64,000 nt of DNA from Chitinophaga deserti (GTDB taxonomy: Bacteria > Bacteroidota > Bacteroidia > Chitinophagales > Chitinophagaceae). This document shows, piece after piece, positions 10,125 through 18,180 of the stretch (positions are counted from its first letter, which is position 1; each line of letters starts with the position of its first letter). The DNA is taken from contig NZ_QFFK01000002.1 of NCBI RefSeq assembly GCF_003149455.1, positions 124,001 through 188,000 of the forward strand, given 5' to 3'. The translations under genes and the position numbers were made by a program. The notes beneath the pieces are model-generated. The model was not told the origin of the DNA. It did not search any database and saw only the letters and a list, made by a program, of their open reading frames with translations.

Positions 10125-11840
10125 TTAGTACAGGGAAAAATATTCCGCGATGGGGCCGAGGGCCAGGGCAGGGAAGAAAGCCAGCGCGGCAATGATGACG
10201 ATAACGGCGAAGGTCATAATACCGAAAGTGGCCGTATCCGTCCGCAGTGTACCTGCAGATTCGGGTACGTGTTTCTTCGAAGCCAGAATACCTGCTATTG
10301 CTACCGGACCGATTATGGGGAGGAACCTGGACAGGATCAGTACAAAACCGGTGCTTACGTTCCAGAAAATGTTGTTATCCGTCAGTCCTTCGAACCCTGA
10401 ACCGTTATTGGCAGCGGCAGAGGTGTATTCGTACAGCATTTCCGAGAATCCGTGGTAACCGGGGTTATTCAGCCAGGCGCCCGGCTGGGTAGCCCATCCC
10501 GCACCCCATCCATGTGCAATGGCAAATGATGAAAGCGCAGTACCGGCCAGTATCAGAAACGGATGCAGCAAGGCTATGATCGCAGCGATTTTCATTTCGC
10601 GCGCTTCTACTTTATGGCCCATGAATTCGGGCGTGCGGCCTACCATAAGTCCGGAGATGAACACGGCAATGATGATGAAGATGAAGTAATTGAGAATACC
10701 CACACCACAACCACCGTAGAAGCAGTTGGTCATCATAGCGATCAGTTGCATCATGCCGGTCATGGGCATGGTACTGTCATGGAATCCATTTACAGAGCCG
10801 GTGGACACAATGGTAGTGATGGTACTCCAATATGCAGTAGCAGTGGGTCCGAACCGGACTTCCTTGCCCTCCATGGCACCCGTTGCCTGGGAAATACCCA
10901 TTTGTGAAATAGCCGGGTTACCTCCAACTTCGGATATAATGGTTGGGATCAGTAGTGCCAGCATACCGGCGGTCATCACACCAAATATGACGTAAGCGAA
11001 TTTCTTGCGCTGAATGAAAAACCCGAGTGCAAAAACCATTGCGATGGGAATAATCAGCTGTGCAATAGCTTCGGTCATATTGGTGAGGTAATCCGGATTT
11101 TCCAGCGGGTGGATGCTGTTAGCGCCAAACCAACCGCCACCATTGGTGCCGAGGTGCTTGATCGCAATCATTCCTGCTGCCGGCCCGCGGGATACCTGTA
11201 CGGTATCGCCCTGTAAGGTTACGATCGTGTCTTTCCCCGCAAAGCTGGCCGGTGTACCACGAAATGCCAGAATACCGGCGATCACGATACAGATGGGAAG
11301 TAATATGCGGGTGGTGGTTTTAAGGAGGTGATCCCAGAAGTTGCCCAGCTGTGAAGTGGTTTTCTGGCGAAGCGCTTTAAATACCGCTACCAGCGCTGCA
11401 ATACCCGTAGCTGCGCTTACGAACTGTAGGAATGTAATGACAAACAGTTGCGTGAAATACGTTACCCCGGATTCGCCGGAATAGTGCTGCAGGTTGCAGT
11501 TTACCAGGAAGCTGATTGCCGTGTTGAAGGCCAGATCAGGAGTTTGACCTACGTTTTGGTCAGGGTTAAGGGGGAGTTTGTCCTGGAAAATCAGGAGAAA
11601 GAAAGCATACACGAACCACAGCATATTGATGGTCAGTAAGGCTTTCAGGTGCTGCTTCCAGTTCATTTCCTCTCTCGGGTCTATACCGCAGAACCGGAAA
11701 ATCCCGCGTTCCAGTGGCCCCATAAAATCCAGGAGCGTCCGCTGTCCCGCAAAAACTTTTGCGATATAGCGGCCGAGGGGAAATGCAATCAGGAGGGTGA
11801 TGGCATAAGTGGCAATAATGCCTAAAAGTTCGGTGTTCAT
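10125..11840 (-). CDS. kdpA: Potassium-transporting ATPase subunit A
   Basis: 571 residues, about 10 membrane helices. It carries the selectivity-filter-like loops of KdpA (for example TNGGGWFGANSIHPLENP and NNGSGFEGLTDNN) and the N-terminal PLGRYIAKVF block. KdpA is the K+-binding, channel-like subunit of the KdpFABC pump in the inner membrane. It follows kdpF by 17 bases. Confidence 0.98.
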   Translation of the reverse strand: MNTELLGIIATYAITLLIAFPLGRYIAKVFAGQRTLLDFMGPLERGIFRFCGIDPREEMNWKQHLKALLTINMLWFVYAFFLLIFQDKLPLNPDQNVGQTPDLAFNTAISFLVNCNLQHYSGESGVTYFTQLFVITFLQFVSAATGIAALVAVFKALRQKTTSQLGNFWDHLLKTTTRILLPICIVIAGILAFRGTPASFAGKDTIVTLQGDTVQVSRGPAAGMIAIKHLGTNGGGWFGANSIHPLENPDYLTNMTEAIAQLIIPIAMVFALGFFIQRKKFAYVIFGVMTAGMLALLIPTIISEVGGNPAISQMGISQATGAMEGKEVRFGPTATAYWSTITTIVSTGSVNGFHDSTMPMTGMMQLIAMMTNCFYGGCGVGILNYFIFIIIAVFISGLMVGRTPEFMGHKVEAREMKIAAIIALLHPFLILAGTALSSFAIAHGWGAGWATQPGAWLNNPGYHGFSEMLYEYTSAAANNGSGFEGLTDNNIFWNVSTGFVLILSRFLPIIGPVAIAGILASKKHVPESAGTLRTDTATFGIMTFAVIVIIAALAFFPALALGPIAEYFSLY

Positions 11841-11857
11841 GTAAGAGAATTATTAAC

Positions 11858-11938
11858 TCAGAATTTTTCAGGTTTCAGCAACACGTAAACCATGTAGCAG
11901 AAAACCAGCAGGGATAAAATGAAGAGTGCGTTCATCAT
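11858..11938 (-). CDS. kdpF: KdpF, small membrane subunit of the potassium pump
   Basis: A 26-residue single-helix peptide, MMNALFILSLLVFCYMVYVL followed by LKPEKF. The ending L-x-x-PE-x-F is the hallmark of KdpF (E. coli KdpF is 29 residues). Two adjacent ATGs (11936-11938 and 11933-11935) are possible starts. It lies 17 bases before kdpA on the same strand, the standard position. KdpF stabilises the KdpABC complex. Confidence 0.92.
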   Translation of the reverse strand: MMNALFILSLLVFCYMVYVLLKPEKF

Positions 11939-11949
11939 GGCTTTGCGTT

Positions 11950-12033
11950 TTAAATCTTGTCGAAATAATCTACCGATGCAAAAAACAGCCAGAAGCAAAT
12001 GAGCCCGGCCAGCAGTAACAGAAGGATCAGCAT
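11950..12033 (-). CDS. 27-residue membrane peptide at the head of the kdp operon
   Basis: A 27-codon frame between the 111-aa gene and kdpF: one hydrophobic helix (MLILLLLLAGLICFWLFFA) and a polar tail ending SVDYFDKI. Its ATG overlaps the stop of the upstream gene (ATGCTGA), which suggests translational coupling, and its stop lies 11 bases before the kdpF start. It has no KdpF-type PExF ending, so it is a different peptide. I think similar short peptides ending in (D/E)-aromatic-(D/E)-KI precede kdpF in other Bacteroidota, but this is from memory and unchecked. It may be an extra small subunit of the Kdp pump (inference). Confidence 0.7.
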   Translation of the reverse strand: MLILLLLLAGLICFWLFFASVDYFDKI

Positions 12034-12362
12034 TGTGTATTGTTTAAGATGAATTGACGACGCACGTTTTGCAGGGATACGGGCAGCAGTGATTTTACGG
12101 GAGCGTTCAACAAAGGAGACAGGCCGTATAAAAACACCGACTCAATAGCATTGCGCAACAGATGGCTGCCATTTTTGTACAATACGCCGGCCATAGAAAA
12201 GCACTTCCGGATTTCGGGAAGCTCTTCGTTGCGGATCATCCGCCGGGTATAAGCTGTAAATGCCTGGATAATTTTTGCCGGCGCCCCTATACGATCGGCC
12301 TCCGTTTGGAGACCGGGGATCTGTTGCGCCAGCAGGAGATGGATTTTAGCATCCGGTAACAT
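12027..12362 (-). CDS. 111-residue protein of unknown function, first gene of the kdp operon
   Basis: A soluble, mainly helical protein with no signal peptide or membrane segment. The middle part (SMAGVLYKNGSHLLRNAIESVFLYGLS) resembles a small helical family I associate with DUF7674 proteins, but this is a memory-based guess. Support for a real gene: it lies directly upstream of the kdp genes, its stop overlaps the ATG of the 27-aa peptide (7-base overlap), and a terminator separates it from the preceding regulator gene. A sigma-54-like element ends 24 bases before its start. A role in Kdp expression or assembly is inferred from position only. Confidence 0.75.
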   Translation of the reverse strand: MLPDAKIHLLLAQQIPGLQTEADRIGAPAKIIQAFTAYTRRMIRNEELPEIRKCFSMAGVLYKNGSHLLRNAIESVFLYGLSPLLNAPVKSLLPVSLQNVRRQFILNNTQC

Positions 12363-12386
12363 GATAAGTGATTTTGCACTCTGTAA

Positions 12387-12401
12387 ACCAGCAGGATGCC
12401 A
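12387..12401 (-). promoter_or_regulatory. Candidate sigma-54-type promoter of the kdp operon
   Basis: TGGCATCCTGCTGGT on the minus strand has a good -24 block (TGGCA) with the -12 block at the right spacing but changed (TGGT instead of TTGC). The preceding gene encodes an NtrC-type activator, which works only with sigma-54, so a promoter of this class is expected here. The first operon gene starts 24 bases downstream. Confidence 0.4.
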
Positions 12402-12435
12402 AACATTACAAACCCATCATAAGCGCATCATTTTC

Positions 12436-12480
12436 AATAAAATAAGAAACCGGCACACCTTTTCAGACGTGCCGGCACCA
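12436..12480 (-). terminator. Rho-independent terminator after the NtrC-type kdp regulator
   Basis: CCGGCAC (12450-12456) pairs with GTGCCGG (12469-12475) and is followed on the minus strand by the T-rich stretch TTTCTTATTTTATTG. It separates the regulator gene from the kdp structural genes, so these are two transcription units. Confidence 0.7.
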
Positions 12481-12524
12481 TGCAAAAACGGAAGGGTTGT
12501 TTGCAGAAACAGGGTATAACCCGG

Positions 12525-13862
12525 TTAGCGGATATTATATTCTTTGATCTTGTTATACAGGGTGGTAAGCCCGATCTGAAGCATTTCTGCTGCCCGGGTT
12601 TTGTTACCATTCACGGCCTGCAATACCCTGGCAATGTGTTTCTTTTCCATATCTGCGAGGCTTAGCGGGGCAGGGCCATCCGCTTCTGTATGGGAAAATT
12701 CAAGGGGAAGCATGTCAGTATCCAGCTCCGGCCCGTCGGCAAGGATCACAGCCCGTTCGATTACATTGCGAAGCTCCCGGATGTTGCCGCGCCAGTGGTG
12801 GTGCTGGAGCGCTTCGCGGAAAGCAGGCGTCATACCCGTGATGCGCTTATTATTCTTCGGACTGAGCGTGGTAAGGAAATACTCTGCAAGGAGGGGAACG
12901 TCCTGCCGGCGATCGTTCAGGGATGGCAGTTGGATCTGGAAGGCGGACAGCCGGTAATAGAGATCAGCCCGGAAAGTCCCTTTTTCGGATTCCTGTTCCA
13001 GGTTACGGTTAGTAGCGGCAATGATGCGGATATCTACTTTCACGGGTTTAGCATCCCCTACTTTATAGAATTCCCTTGTTTCCAGCACACGCAACAGCTT
13101 AGCCTGCAGATCGAGCGCCATTTCCCCGATCTCATCGAGGAAAATGGTTCCGGTATGCGCTTCTTCCAGAAATCCTTTCTTGTCTTTAACCGCTCCGGTA
13201 AAGGCGCCGGCCTTATGGCCAAACAGTTCGCTTTCGAGTATTTCTTTCCCGAATGCGCTACAGTTTACAGCTACAAAAGGCTGTGCGGAGCGCGCGCTGG
13301 CCCGGTGTATGGCCTGTGCGAATACTTCCTTTCCCGATCCGGTTTCACCCAGCAGCAGCACGGTGGCATCGGTAGCAGAAACTTTACGGGCCAGGTTCAC
13401 CGCCTCGAGTATGCGGGGAGATTTACCGATGATCTGGCTGAAATCATGCTTGCCTCCCAGCTTTTCTTCCAGCGAGCGCACGCGTGATTGCAGGCGGGCT
13501 TTATCCATCGCCTTACTTACCAGTGGCAGGATGCGGTTATTGTCATCACCTTTGGTAAGGTAATCGAATGCCCCGTTCTTGATTGCCTGCACCCCATCTG
13601 CGATATTGCCATATGCGGTTAAGACGAGGATTTCGGTATCGGGGTAAGCAGATTTCAATTGTTGGGTAAGCTCCACGCCATTGGCATCCGGGAGCTTTAC
13701 GTCGGAAAGCACTACATGCACTTCGGATTTCTCCATGACTTTGCGGGCCGACCGGGCATCCGGGGCTTCAAGGATAGTATAACCTTCCAATGCCAGCAGC
13801 CGGGCAAGCAGTTTCCGCAGTTGTGCTTCATCATCAATGATAAGGATCGTTCCCTGGGTCAT
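12525..13862 (-). CDS. NtrC-type sigma-54 response regulator of the kdp cluster
   Basis: 445 residues. A receiver domain with Asp54 (VLSDVKLPDANG) is followed by an AAA+ domain with Walker A GETGSGKE (172-179), the sigma-54 contact loop GAFTGA (219-224), FLDEIGEM (Walker B), and a Fis-type helix-turn-helix at the end (NGNKTRAAEMLQIGLTTLYN). It lies upstream of the kdp operon on the same strand. In E. coli the kdp regulator is KdpE, an OmpR-type protein; here the expected partner of the split KdpD is this sigma-54 activator (inference from position). A TACATTTG -7-like box (13868-13875) lies only 5 bases before the ATG, so the transcript may be almost leaderless. Confidence 0.93.
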   Translation of the reverse strand: MTQGTILIIDDEAQLRKLLARLLALEGYTILEAPDARSARKVMEKSEVHVVLSDVKLPDANGVELTQQLKSAYPDTEILVLTAYGNIADGVQAIKNGAFDYLTKGDDNNRILPLVSKAMDKARLQSRVRSLEEKLGGKHDFSQIIGKSPRILEAVNLARKVSATDATVLLLGETGSGKEVFAQAIHRASARSAQPFVAVNCSAFGKEILESELFGHKAGAFTGAVKDKKGFLEEAHTGTIFLDEIGEMALDLQAKLLRVLETREFYKVGDAKPVKVDIRIIAATNRNLEQESEKGTFRADLYYRLSAFQIQLPSLNDRRQDVPLLAEYFLTTLSPKNNKRITGMTPAFREALQHHHWRGNIRELRNVIERAVILADGPELDTDMLPLEFSHTEADGPAPLSLADMEKKHIARVLQAVNGNKTRAAEMLQIGLTTLYNKIKEYNIR

Positions 13863-13877
13863 GGGAGCAAATGTAGC

Positions 13878-13917
13878 GCAAAAAAACCGGGTCAGGCATT
13901 CAGCCCTTCCCGGTTCG
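13878..13917 (-). terminator. Rho-independent terminator after the four-helix membrane protein gene
   Basis: AACCGGG (13885-13891) pairs with CCCGGTT (13909-13915) around a 17-base loop. On the minus strand the hairpin ends in a run of T, downstream of the gene whose stop is at 13943. Confidence 0.65.
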
Positions 13918-13942
13918 TTCCCGTAAATAGATGGGTATTGCC

Positions 13943-14437
13943 TTAACCGGCATTCTCCGTTTGCTGATTTCTTTTCACGGCAATGGCGCCAATAAGAGCA
14001 CCCAAAACGCCGAGGGTAATATTTGCGAACAGGACGTTGGTTACCATAAAAATCCAGAATCCCTGCCGCGTTTGTATACTGTATTCATTGATGCGTGCCT
14101 CTTCAGTAGCAGTATTCAATACCGCCGGATCAGTAGGCACTGTTACCAGGTGGAATAATAGTGTAACCGTGGCTATCATGATCGTAGCCAATACTGCCGT
14201 GATCAGCCCGGTAAGCCCCAGCTGGTATAATGAGGCACTTCCACCGAGGGCACCATTGGCATGTATTACTGTGAGCATTACACCAATAAAAATGATACCA
14301 CTGATAATGTAACCGGTCCAGAGGTCAGAGAACCAGTGCGTGAGGTAAAAAACGCCGGCCAATCCTATACAAATGGCCGTAATGATGAAGGCGTATACCC
14401 AAACCAGCCTGAAAATTGAACGTTCGGCTTTTGCCAT
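13943..14437 (-). CDS. Four-helix inner-membrane protein of unknown function
   Basis: Four hydrophobic segments, then a short basic tail (VKRNQQTENAG). The frame stays open to an earlier ATG at 14509, which would add 24 residues (MACQLDERIQ...). I prefer the ATG at 14437 (MAKAERSIFRLVW) because the earlier ATG lies inside a sigma-54-like element (14494-14508). The 72 bases between also hold a small GAAA-loop hairpin, AGCCG-GAAA-CGGCT, as in a 5' leader. No conserved polar residues suggest transport or catalysis. It sits between the kdp regulator and the NHEJ genes, all on the minus strand. I do not recognise the family. Confidence 0.75.
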   Translation of the reverse strand: MAKAERSIFRLVWVYAFIITAICIGLAGVFYLTHWFSDLWTGYIISGIIFIGVMLTVIHANGALGGSASLYQLGLTGLITAVLATIMIATVTLLFHLVTVPTDPAVLNTATEEARINEYSIQTRQGFWIFMVTNVLFANITLGVLGALIGAIAVKRNQQTENAG

Positions 14438-14493
14438 AGCTTTGCGGATTTGGTGAACAATAGCCGTTTCCGGCTTTTTCTGTATTCTTTCAT

Positions 14494-14508
14494 CCAATTG
14501 GCATGCCA
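14494..14508 (-). promoter_or_regulatory. Sigma-54-like promoter element before the four-helix membrane protein
   Basis: TGGCATGCCAATTGG: the -24 block TGGCATG matches the sigma-54 consensus TGGCAyr, and TTG follows at the exact spacing, but GG replaces the usual GC at -12. If functional it overlaps the alternative ATG at 14509 and moves the translation start downstream. Confidence 0.45.
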
Positions 14509-14523
14509 TTGCAATATTTTCAA

Positions 14524-14564
14524 CAATAAAAAACGGGCAGAAACCTTTATCTACTGCCGTTTTA
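14524..14564 (-). terminator. Rho-independent terminator after ligD
   Basis: CTGCCGTTTT (14554-14563) pairs with AAAACGGGCAG (14530-14540), with one bulged base. On the minus strand the hairpin runs into TTTTTTATTG immediately after the ligD stop codon. Confidence 0.6.
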
Positions 14565-14565
14565 G

Positions 14566-17184
14566 CTATTCTCCGGTTACTTTCAGGATAGCTTTCAGGT
14601 CGTTCTTTTCATTGAGGATATTGCCCCACAGGTCGCCCTTTTTGTCCAGTCTCTTCCCGATGTTGCCCATGTGAAAATCCGTCATCTTCAATTTCTTATT
14701 CACCTCTTTCCACTCCAGCGGGGCTGATACAGTTGCGCCGGGTTTAGGGCGTACCGAATACGGAGATGCGATCGTCTGCCCTTTTGAATTCTGCAGAAAA
14801 TCGATATAAACTTTCTTCTTCCGTGAAGCTTTGGCCCGAACCACACTCGTTGTTTCGGGAAGCAGGGTATTCACTTCCCGCGCCACAAACTCTGCAAACA
14901 GCCTGCAGGTGTCATAAGGATGTTTAGCCCCGGTTGGAATGTAAATATGCAGCCCCCGCGATCCGGAAGTTTTTACAAATGAATTAATACCCCGCTCCTC
15001 CAGCACTTTCCTTACCGTATTTGCGGTATCCACCACATGTTCAAAAGCAATATTATCCGGATCGAGATCAATCACAATGAAATCCGGATGATCCGGTTTC
15101 CGGAGCCTCGACAGCCAGGGGTTGATCTCTATACATCCGAGATTTACCATCCAGGCAAGTGTAGCAGCATTGTTGCATACCAGATAGTCGATCATCCTGT
15201 CGGTTGAATCGGAGTAAACCTCCGTGGTTTTTAACCAGGAAGGGATGGTTTTAACATCGAGATCCTTCTGATAAAATGCCTGCCCCGAAATGCCGTTGGG
15301 GAACCGGTGCAAACTCAATGGCCGGTCTTTGAGATGGGGGAGAATATAATCCGCTACAGAGAGGTAATAATCTACCAGCTGGCCTTTCGTGATCTTTTCT
15401 GCCGGCCAGTAAAGCTTTTGCTGATTGGTGAGCGTAACGTTTTTGCCGTTGAGGCTGATCGTCTTCTCCTTATCGGATGAATCGGGCGGGGGGGATGCTT
15501 GCTTTGATGGGCCGGACTTTTTCATGTTAACTGTTTTTGTTGCAGGCGCATGTTTAGGGTTTTCCCGGGTTACGGATTTTGCGGGTTTATCGTCGCGCAG
15601 GGCTATGAAAATGGGCTGGCGGAGATGGCCATCGTTCGTCCATTCTGCGAACTTCACTTCACAAACAAGTTGCGGCTTTAGCCATGTAACTGGTGTATTG
15701 GTTTTAATTTTTGATGCGAAAGGCGATTTATCAGTTTCCAGCTGCTGCAATCTGGTATGCAGGGTTTTCAATCCGGTGTCATTAAAGCCTCCGCCACAAT
15801 GCCCTATATATTGGAGCTTATCCTTTTCATATACCCCGAGGATGAGAGCACCGATGTTCTTGCGGCTTCCCCTTGGCGCGGTGTAACCGCAGATAACGGC
15901 TTCCTGACGGTTGAGCACTTTCACCTTAAGCCAGTTGAGCGACCTGGCACCTTCAGCATAAGTACTCTCCCCATTCTTCGCAATTACACCCTCCCAGCCG
16001 GCCTTTTTGGCCTTTTGGAACTGCTGTATGCCTTTCTCCTCTACGTGCCCGGAAAACCGCACCGCAGGGTCATCCAGGCGCATTACGATTTCTTTCAGCA
16101 ATTCTTTCCTTTCGAGGAGTGTCAGATCTTCCAGCGGGTGCCCGTCGAGGTAGAGTAAATCGAACACCATGTAGGTTAAATTACCTTTCTGCGTGGTTTT
16201 GTAATTCTGAAGGGCCTGGAAATCCGACTTTCCACCTGTACCGGGAACGATGATTTCTCCATCCAGCACTACGTTGTGGGGAATCTTCGCTACAGCATCT
16301 ACAATGGGGGCATATACTTCATTGAAAGACAACTTATTACGGGAAAGCAACTGTATCTCCCCATTCTTTACCCGGGCAATAGCACGGTATCCATCCCATT
16401 TATTTTCAAATATCCAACCGGGGCGGTCGAATGGTGCGTCTACAAGCGTAGCAAGCATAGGCTTGTAGAATTCCTTCATCCGCTCACTTTCCGGGGCTTT
16501 TTTTTTGACTGTAGGGGTTGATTTTGTGGCTTTCTTAGGCGTTGCTGTCTTTTTAACGGTAGTTTTCTTTGGACCGGCGGCCTTCTTTACGGAGGTTGCA
16601 GCATCAGGTTTTACATTATGCGGGCCTTTACCTTTATTTATGATCGTTTTAGGGGTATGCTCCTCACTATCGTAAGCATCGTGAACCGCATACTTATCGT
16701 TATGCTTGATGAGCAGCCAGGCATTCTCTTCCTTACCGCCACGCATTTTAACGAGGGCAAATTCTCCTTTAAGCTTCTTCCCATGGAGAACCACTTTCAG
16801 GCTGCCGGATTTCCATTCAGCCAATGCTGCTTTATCAAACGGTTTCCCATTACTTTCCAGTAACTCATAAGTGCCTTTATCCCAGATGTAGACATATCCC
16901 GCACCATAATTGCCCGGCGGAATTTCCCCCTGGAAATCTTTGTAGTCATAAGGGTGGTCTTCTACTTCCATGGCCAGCCGCTTGTCTGCCGGATTGAGTG
17001 ATGGCCCCTTAGGCACGGCCCAGCTTTTCAGCACACCGTCCATTTCCAGCCTGAAATCGTAGTGGAGGCGTGTGGCATGATGCCGTTGAATCACGAAGAT
17101 GTGCTTCGTTCCTGCTGCTTTGCCGGAAACCGGCTCGCTCGTTTTTTTGAAGTCTCTTTTCTTCTTATACTGCTGAAGGGTCAT
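14566..17184 (-). CDS. ligD: Multifunctional DNA ligase D (phosphoesterase-ligase-polymerase)
   Basis: 872 residues, ATP-dependent ligase of bacterial non-homologous end joining. Order: 3'-phosphoesterase domain (about 1-170; HHATRLHYDFRLE), a Lys/Ala/Pro/Thr linker (about 187-232, histone H1-like), ligase domain (about 238-540) with adenylated Lys262 in ENKWDGYR, a second linker, and the AEP polymerase/primase domain (about 585-865) with IDLDPDN and GSRGLHIYIP. This PE-Lig-Pol order is that of Pseudomonas LigD, not the Pol-PE-Lig order of mycobacteria. Its start overlaps the ku stop by 4 bases. It repairs double-strand breaks with Ku, likely in non-growing cells. Confidence 0.97.
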   Translation of the reverse strand: MTLQQYKKKRDFKKTSEPVSGKAAGTKHIFVIQRHHATRLHYDFRLEMDGVLKSWAVPKGPSLNPADKRLAMEVEDHPYDYKDFQGEIPPGNYGAGYVYIWDKGTYELLESNGKPFDKAALAEWKSGSLKVVLHGKKLKGEFALVKMRGGKEENAWLLIKHNDKYAVHDAYDSEEHTPKTIINKGKGPHNVKPDAATSVKKAAGPKKTTVKKTATPKKATKSTPTVKKKAPESERMKEFYKPMLATLVDAPFDRPGWIFENKWDGYRAIARVKNGEIQLLSRNKLSFNEVYAPIVDAVAKIPHNVVLDGEIIVPGTGGKSDFQALQNYKTTQKGNLTYMVFDLLYLDGHPLEDLTLLERKELLKEIVMRLDDPAVRFSGHVEEKGIQQFQKAKKAGWEGVIAKNGESTYAEGARSLNWLKVKVLNRQEAVICGYTAPRGSRKNIGALILGVYEKDKLQYIGHCGGGFNDTGLKTLHTRLQQLETDKSPFASKIKTNTPVTWLKPQLVCEVKFAEWTNDGHLRQPIFIALRDDKPAKSVTRENPKHAPATKTVNMKKSGPSKQASPPPDSSDKEKTISLNGKNVTLTNQQKLYWPAEKITKGQLVDYYLSVADYILPHLKDRPLSLHRFPNGISGQAFYQKDLDVKTIPSWLKTTEVYSDSTDRMIDYLVCNNAATLAWMVNLGCIEINPWLSRLRKPDHPDFIVIDLDPDNIAFEHVVDTANTVRKVLEERGINSFVKTSGSRGLHIYIPTGAKHPYDTCRLFAEFVAREVNTLLPETTSVVRAKASRKKKVYIDFLQNSKGQTIASPYSVRPKPGATVSAPLEWKEVNKKLKMTDFHMGNIGKRLDKKGDLWGNILNEKNDLKAILKVTGE

Positions 17185-17954
17185 GATACACGCTTTTTAG
17201 GTCCAAGGCTGGCTTTCAGTTGTTCGAAAAGATCCGTACTCTTTGTACCGGTAACTTTCATCTTCTTCACCACCGCACGTTTACCGGCAGCTTTAGCTTT
17301 GATGATCCGCAGCAGTTCTTCCCGGTAAGTGTCTTTGTATGCTGTAATATCGAAGTCTTCCGTGTAGCTTTCAACCAGCTTTACTGCCATATCCAGTTCC
17401 TTTTTAGGAATGGTCGTACTATCGGGTAGTTTCAGCTCATCGGCCTCCCGCACTTCTTCCCCGAACCGGAGGCGGTGGAGCATGAGGTAGTCGCCATTTG
17501 CGCGAACTATCGACAAATGTTCCTGTGTACGAAGTACGAAAAGCGCCACCCCAACTTTACGGGTCTTTTCCAACGTTTTTAACAACAATTGATAAGCTTT
17601 GCCGCCTCCTTTATCTGGCTCGATGAAGTATGCAGTTTCGAAATACACGGCATCGATCTGGTCGGTTCCGGTAAATGACGATATTTCGATGATCTTGCTT
17701 TTCTTGGGGCTTGCATCTTCATAGTCATGCTCATCGAGCACAATGTATTTGTCGTTGTAATTATAGGCTTTAACAATGTTCTCCCATGCTACTTCCTTCC
17801 CTGTTTTCTCGCTTATGCGCTGGAAACGGATTTTGGAATGGTCTTTCTTATCCAGCATATCCAGGTCGAGGCGGCTTTCCTGGATAGCGCTGTATAATTT
17901 AACGGGAATGTTAACGAGGCCGAAGCCTATGCTGCCTGTCCATATAGCTCTCAT
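17181..17954 (-). CDS. ku: Ku DNA end-binding protein
   Basis: 257 residues, the usual size of bacterial Ku. The start MRAIWTGSIGFGLVNIPVKL and blocks such as WENIVKAYNY, YFIEPDKGGGKAYQLL and ALFVLRTQEHLSIVR are typical. The Lys/Arg-rich C-terminal tail (KAAGKRAVVKKMK) fits the extended DNA-binding tail of bacterial Ku. It forms a ring dimer that threads onto DNA ends and recruits LigD, encoded next in the same operon with a 4-base overlap. A sigma-54-like element lies 28 bases upstream. Confidence 0.97.
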   Translation of the reverse strand: MRAIWTGSIGFGLVNIPVKLYSAIQESRLDLDMLDKKDHSKIRFQRISEKTGKEVAWENIVKAYNYNDKYIVLDEHDYEDASPKKSKIIEISSFTGTDQIDAVYFETAYFIEPDKGGGKAYQLLLKTLEKTRKVGVALFVLRTQEHLSIVRANGDYLMLHRLRFGEEVREADELKLPDSTTIPKKELDMAVKLVESYTEDFDITAYKDTYREELLRIIKAKAAGKRAVVKKMKVTGTKSTDLFEQLKASLGPKKRVS

Positions 17955-17982
17955 AACGGATAGTGTTTAGTTCTACAGTACA

Positions 17983-17997
17983 ACAATCATTATACCA
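17983..17997 (-). promoter_or_regulatory. Sigma-54-like promoter element before ku-ligD
   Basis: TGGTATAATGATTGT on the minus strand: TGG and TTG at exact -24/-12 spacing, T instead of C after TTG. It is close to the element before csbD (TGGTATAGTAATTGT, 13 of 15 bases identical). Confidence 0.45.
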
Positions 17998-18009
17998 TGG
18001 TAGTTGCAT

Positions 18010-18038
18010 AAAAAAACCGTTCCGGGAACGGAACGGCC
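18010..18038 (-). terminator. Rho-independent terminator of a short minus-strand transcript
   Basis: CCGTTCC (18017-18023) and GGAACGG (18030-18036) form a 7-bp stem with a 6-base loop; on the minus strand it is followed by TTTTTTTATG. It lies upstream of ku, so it must end a minus-strand transcript that begins between about 18040 and 18300, antisense to the promoter or 5' end of the next gene. Confidence 0.55.
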
Positions 18039-18075
18039 TTGTTTCTTCATATGCATAACTATCGGGGGAATTTGT

Positions 18076-18159
18076 TCAAATGAGATTTGATCGCTTTAAA
18101 AACCTTCCGCCAACAATCAGGCCATTTTTTTTCGCAGTGGCATAGCTTTTGGGTTTCAT
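18076..18159 (-). CDS. Possible 27-residue basic peptide
   Basis: A short frame beginning MKPKSYATAKKNGL and ending FLKRSNLI, strongly basic, with no membrane helix. The only support is the terminator 37 bases after its stop, which implies some transcript here. It overlaps the sigma-54-like element of the divergent gene at 18181, so it may simply be non-coding. No family recognised. Confidence 0.25.
   Translation of the reverse strand: MKPKSYATAKKNGLIVGGRFLKRSNLI
18138..18152 (+). promoter_or_regulatory. Sigma-54-like promoter element before the 122-aa protein
   Basis: TGGCATAGCTTTTGG: -24 block TGGCATA, then TTG at the exact -12 spacing with G for C. Transcription from here would start about 17 bases before the ATG at 18181. 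Confidence 0.45.
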
Positions 18160-18180
18160 CAGTAAACAAATACGACTTTT

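Noticed and set aside
13868..13875. TACATTTG as a full promoter for the kdp regulator
   Set aside because: The box matches TAnnTTTG, but there is no TTTG at the right distance and it lies 5 bases before the ATG; it is only mentioned in the gene entry.
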